64,000 nucleotides of DNA. It comes from Acidobacteriota bacterium (GTDB lineage: Bacteria; Acidobacteriota; Blastocatellia; Pyrinomonadales; Pyrinomonadaceae). How positions within the stretch are numbered: position 1 is the stretch's first letter; the number at the start of each line of letters is the position of its first letter. Positions 63,239 to 64,000 of this stretch are shown piece after piece. The stretch covers positions 23,483 to 87,482 of the forward strand of contig JAIVJI010000030.1 of NCBI GenBank assembly GCA_020200135.1, given 5' to 3'. The notes under the pieces were generated by a model that ran no database searches, had not been told where the DNA came from, and saw only the letters and a list, made by a program, of their open reading frames with translations. The translations under genes were made by a program, and so were the position numbers.

Positions 63239-63783
63239 GGCTTTTTGATACTACGGATATGCCGTATCAGCTCGATCATCTCGTTTGAGCGTTCGATCAC
63301 CGCGGCGGAGATGACCAGGCGTGAAGTTTTTAACACGCTCTTCTTCAAGTCGCCGGAAAGCTCGGCGAGGCGCGTAACGGCCCCCTCGATCACGCCTGGT
63401 GGGTCGGGCAGTTCTCTGTCATCGTCAGAGCCGCCAGCGCCGTTGCGAATTTTGCGCGCGAGCTTCTCCAGACGTTCCAGCCTCTTCAGGTCGTCGCGGG
63501 TGAGGGAATTGTTCTTCTTGAAGGAGGCGAGAATCTCGTCTCCGATTTGCGCCGCCTCGTCGGCGCGTTCGACCATCTCCCTGTGGGTCTCTTCCTCGTG
63601 CCGAATCTCCGCACGCCGGAGCATCTCGGCCTCGGGCGAACCCATCGGGCCGGGTTTACGCGGCTCGCGGGTTTCAGGAGTTCCATCCTGTTTCACAGTC
63701 AACGGCTGTGCAAAGACCCCGGCCGATAAGGCGCCGACGAAGGAGACGGTCATGAGTGATAGTCTGACTGTGCGAGTGACCAT
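63235..63783 (-). CDS. Secreted helical protein of unknown function
   Basis: The 182-residue protein has a signal peptide (MVTRTVRLSLMTVSFVGALSAGVFA). It is followed by a Pro-rich stretch and helical regions rich in Glu, Arg and Lys (EMLRRAEIRHEEETHREMVERADEAAQIGDEIL and LKRLERLEKLARKIRNG), then a DLKKSVLKTSRLVISAAVIERSNEMIELIRHIR end. It is probably an exported coiled-coil protein. Coupling with the VWA gene (ATGA overlap) suggests the two proteins act together. Confidence 0.7.
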   Translation of the reverse strand: MVTRTVRLSLMTVSFVGALSAGVFAQPLTVKQDGTPETREPRKPGPMGSPEAEMLRRAEIRHEEETHREMVERADEAAQIGDEILASFKKNNSLTRDDLKRLERLEKLARKIRNGAGGSDDDRELPDPPGVIEGAVTRLAELSGDLKKSVLKTSRLVISAAVIERSNEMIELIRHIRSIKKP

Positions 63784-63812
63784 CGGGTTTTGCGTTTTGA
63801 AGGCTTTACCTT

Positions 63813-64000
63813 ATGTTACTTAAAATACTAAAGACGAATGACCGTTGGACGTGGCAAGCGGGAAGCAAGGTTGTCCTCGGCCGGGCAGCTCTCCTCGACT
63901 GGCTGAAGTTTTACTTCAAGTTTGTCGGCTCGCCGACTTCTAAAGTACGACCTGAGCTACGCGCGGCGTTCAAGGAACCTTGTAGGGTGTGTCGGGTGTG
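63813..64000 (+). CDS. Possible partial CDS at right edge
   Basis: An ATG at 63813 opens a frame that stays open to base 64000 (about 62 residues: MLLKILKTNDRWTWQAGSKV onward, then FYFKFVGSPTSKVRPELRAAF and CRVCRV). It is divergent from the secreted-protein gene. Codon use is less GC-rich than the neighbours. No domain was recognised from this fragment. Confidence 0.4.
   Translation, partial: MLLKILKTNDRWTWQAGSKVVLGRAALLDWLKFYFKFVGSPTSKVRPELRAAFKEPCRVCRV

Overview
The window is a GC-rich bacterial chromosome segment with densely packed genes. Gene content (RodA/PBP/PP2C/kinase/FHA morphogenesis operon, a VWA protein of the acidobacterial type, abundant signalling and lipoprotein genes) and protein style suggest Acidobacteriota, probably class Blastocatellia. 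That placement is an inference from protein character, not from a marker-gene search. No rRNA or tRNA gene was seen.

Layout. 1-3.1 kb: a nucleotidyltransferase running off the left edge, then an acetyl-CoA acetyltransferase, a small membrane protein and 3-hydroxybutyryl-CoA dehydrogenase. 3.1-12.1 kb: a zinc-ribbon TPR protein, then yceD-rpmF-plsX-fabH-fabD-acpP-fabF (fatty-acid and membrane synthesis) followed by etfBA, closed by a strong bidirectional terminator. 12.1-14.6 kb: a Sco1-like copper lipoprotein, folD and coaE. 14.6-23.1 kb: a peptide ABC transporter with two tandem lipoprotein binding proteins. 23.2-29.5 kb: a signalling cluster with a PocR-GAF-GGDEF cyclase, an ATPase fused to an RsbW-like kinase domain, a STAS antagonist and a GAF-HD-GYP phosphodiesterase. 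29.6-31.7 kb: an array of four minus-strand gene cassettes separated by three attC-like sites, with no integrase visible (a CALIN, i.e. a cluster of attC sites lacking an integrase). 31.9-32.6 kb: a conserved hypothetical gene running into about eleven copies of a ~21-nt tandem repeat. 32.9-41.5 kb (minus strand): FHA, penicillin-binding protein, RodA/FtsW, PP2C phosphatase, Ser/Thr kinase, FHA, closely resembling in content the actinobacterial growth/division operon. 41.7-55 kb: housekeeping genes (RNA methyltransferase, DAHP synthase, argS, sirtuin, larC, folE, metG, tatD, yajQ, polyprenyl synthase). 55-64 kb: a MurU-like/AmgK-like pair, asnS, a LOG-family protein, an AIM24-like protein, arginase, ddl, a VWA protein and partial genes.

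Two window-wide signals stand out. First, at least five gene boundaries carry paired arrays of degenerate 7-nt repeats in inverted orientation (4.97, 7.42, 40.5, 52.0 and 53.5 kb, with a one-sided relic at 10.25 kb). The previous stop codon lies in one arm, and the next start codon often lies in or beside the other. Second, at seven places a recognisable gene loses an internal or terminal block and changes reading frame (about 1.72, 13.03, 25.06, 37.78, 47.78, 53.90 and 62.60 kb). The missing blocks correspond to conserved domain parts, so these look like sequence losses (closed scaffold gaps or real deletions) and not simple frameshifts. They should be checked before any of these genes is called a pseudogene.
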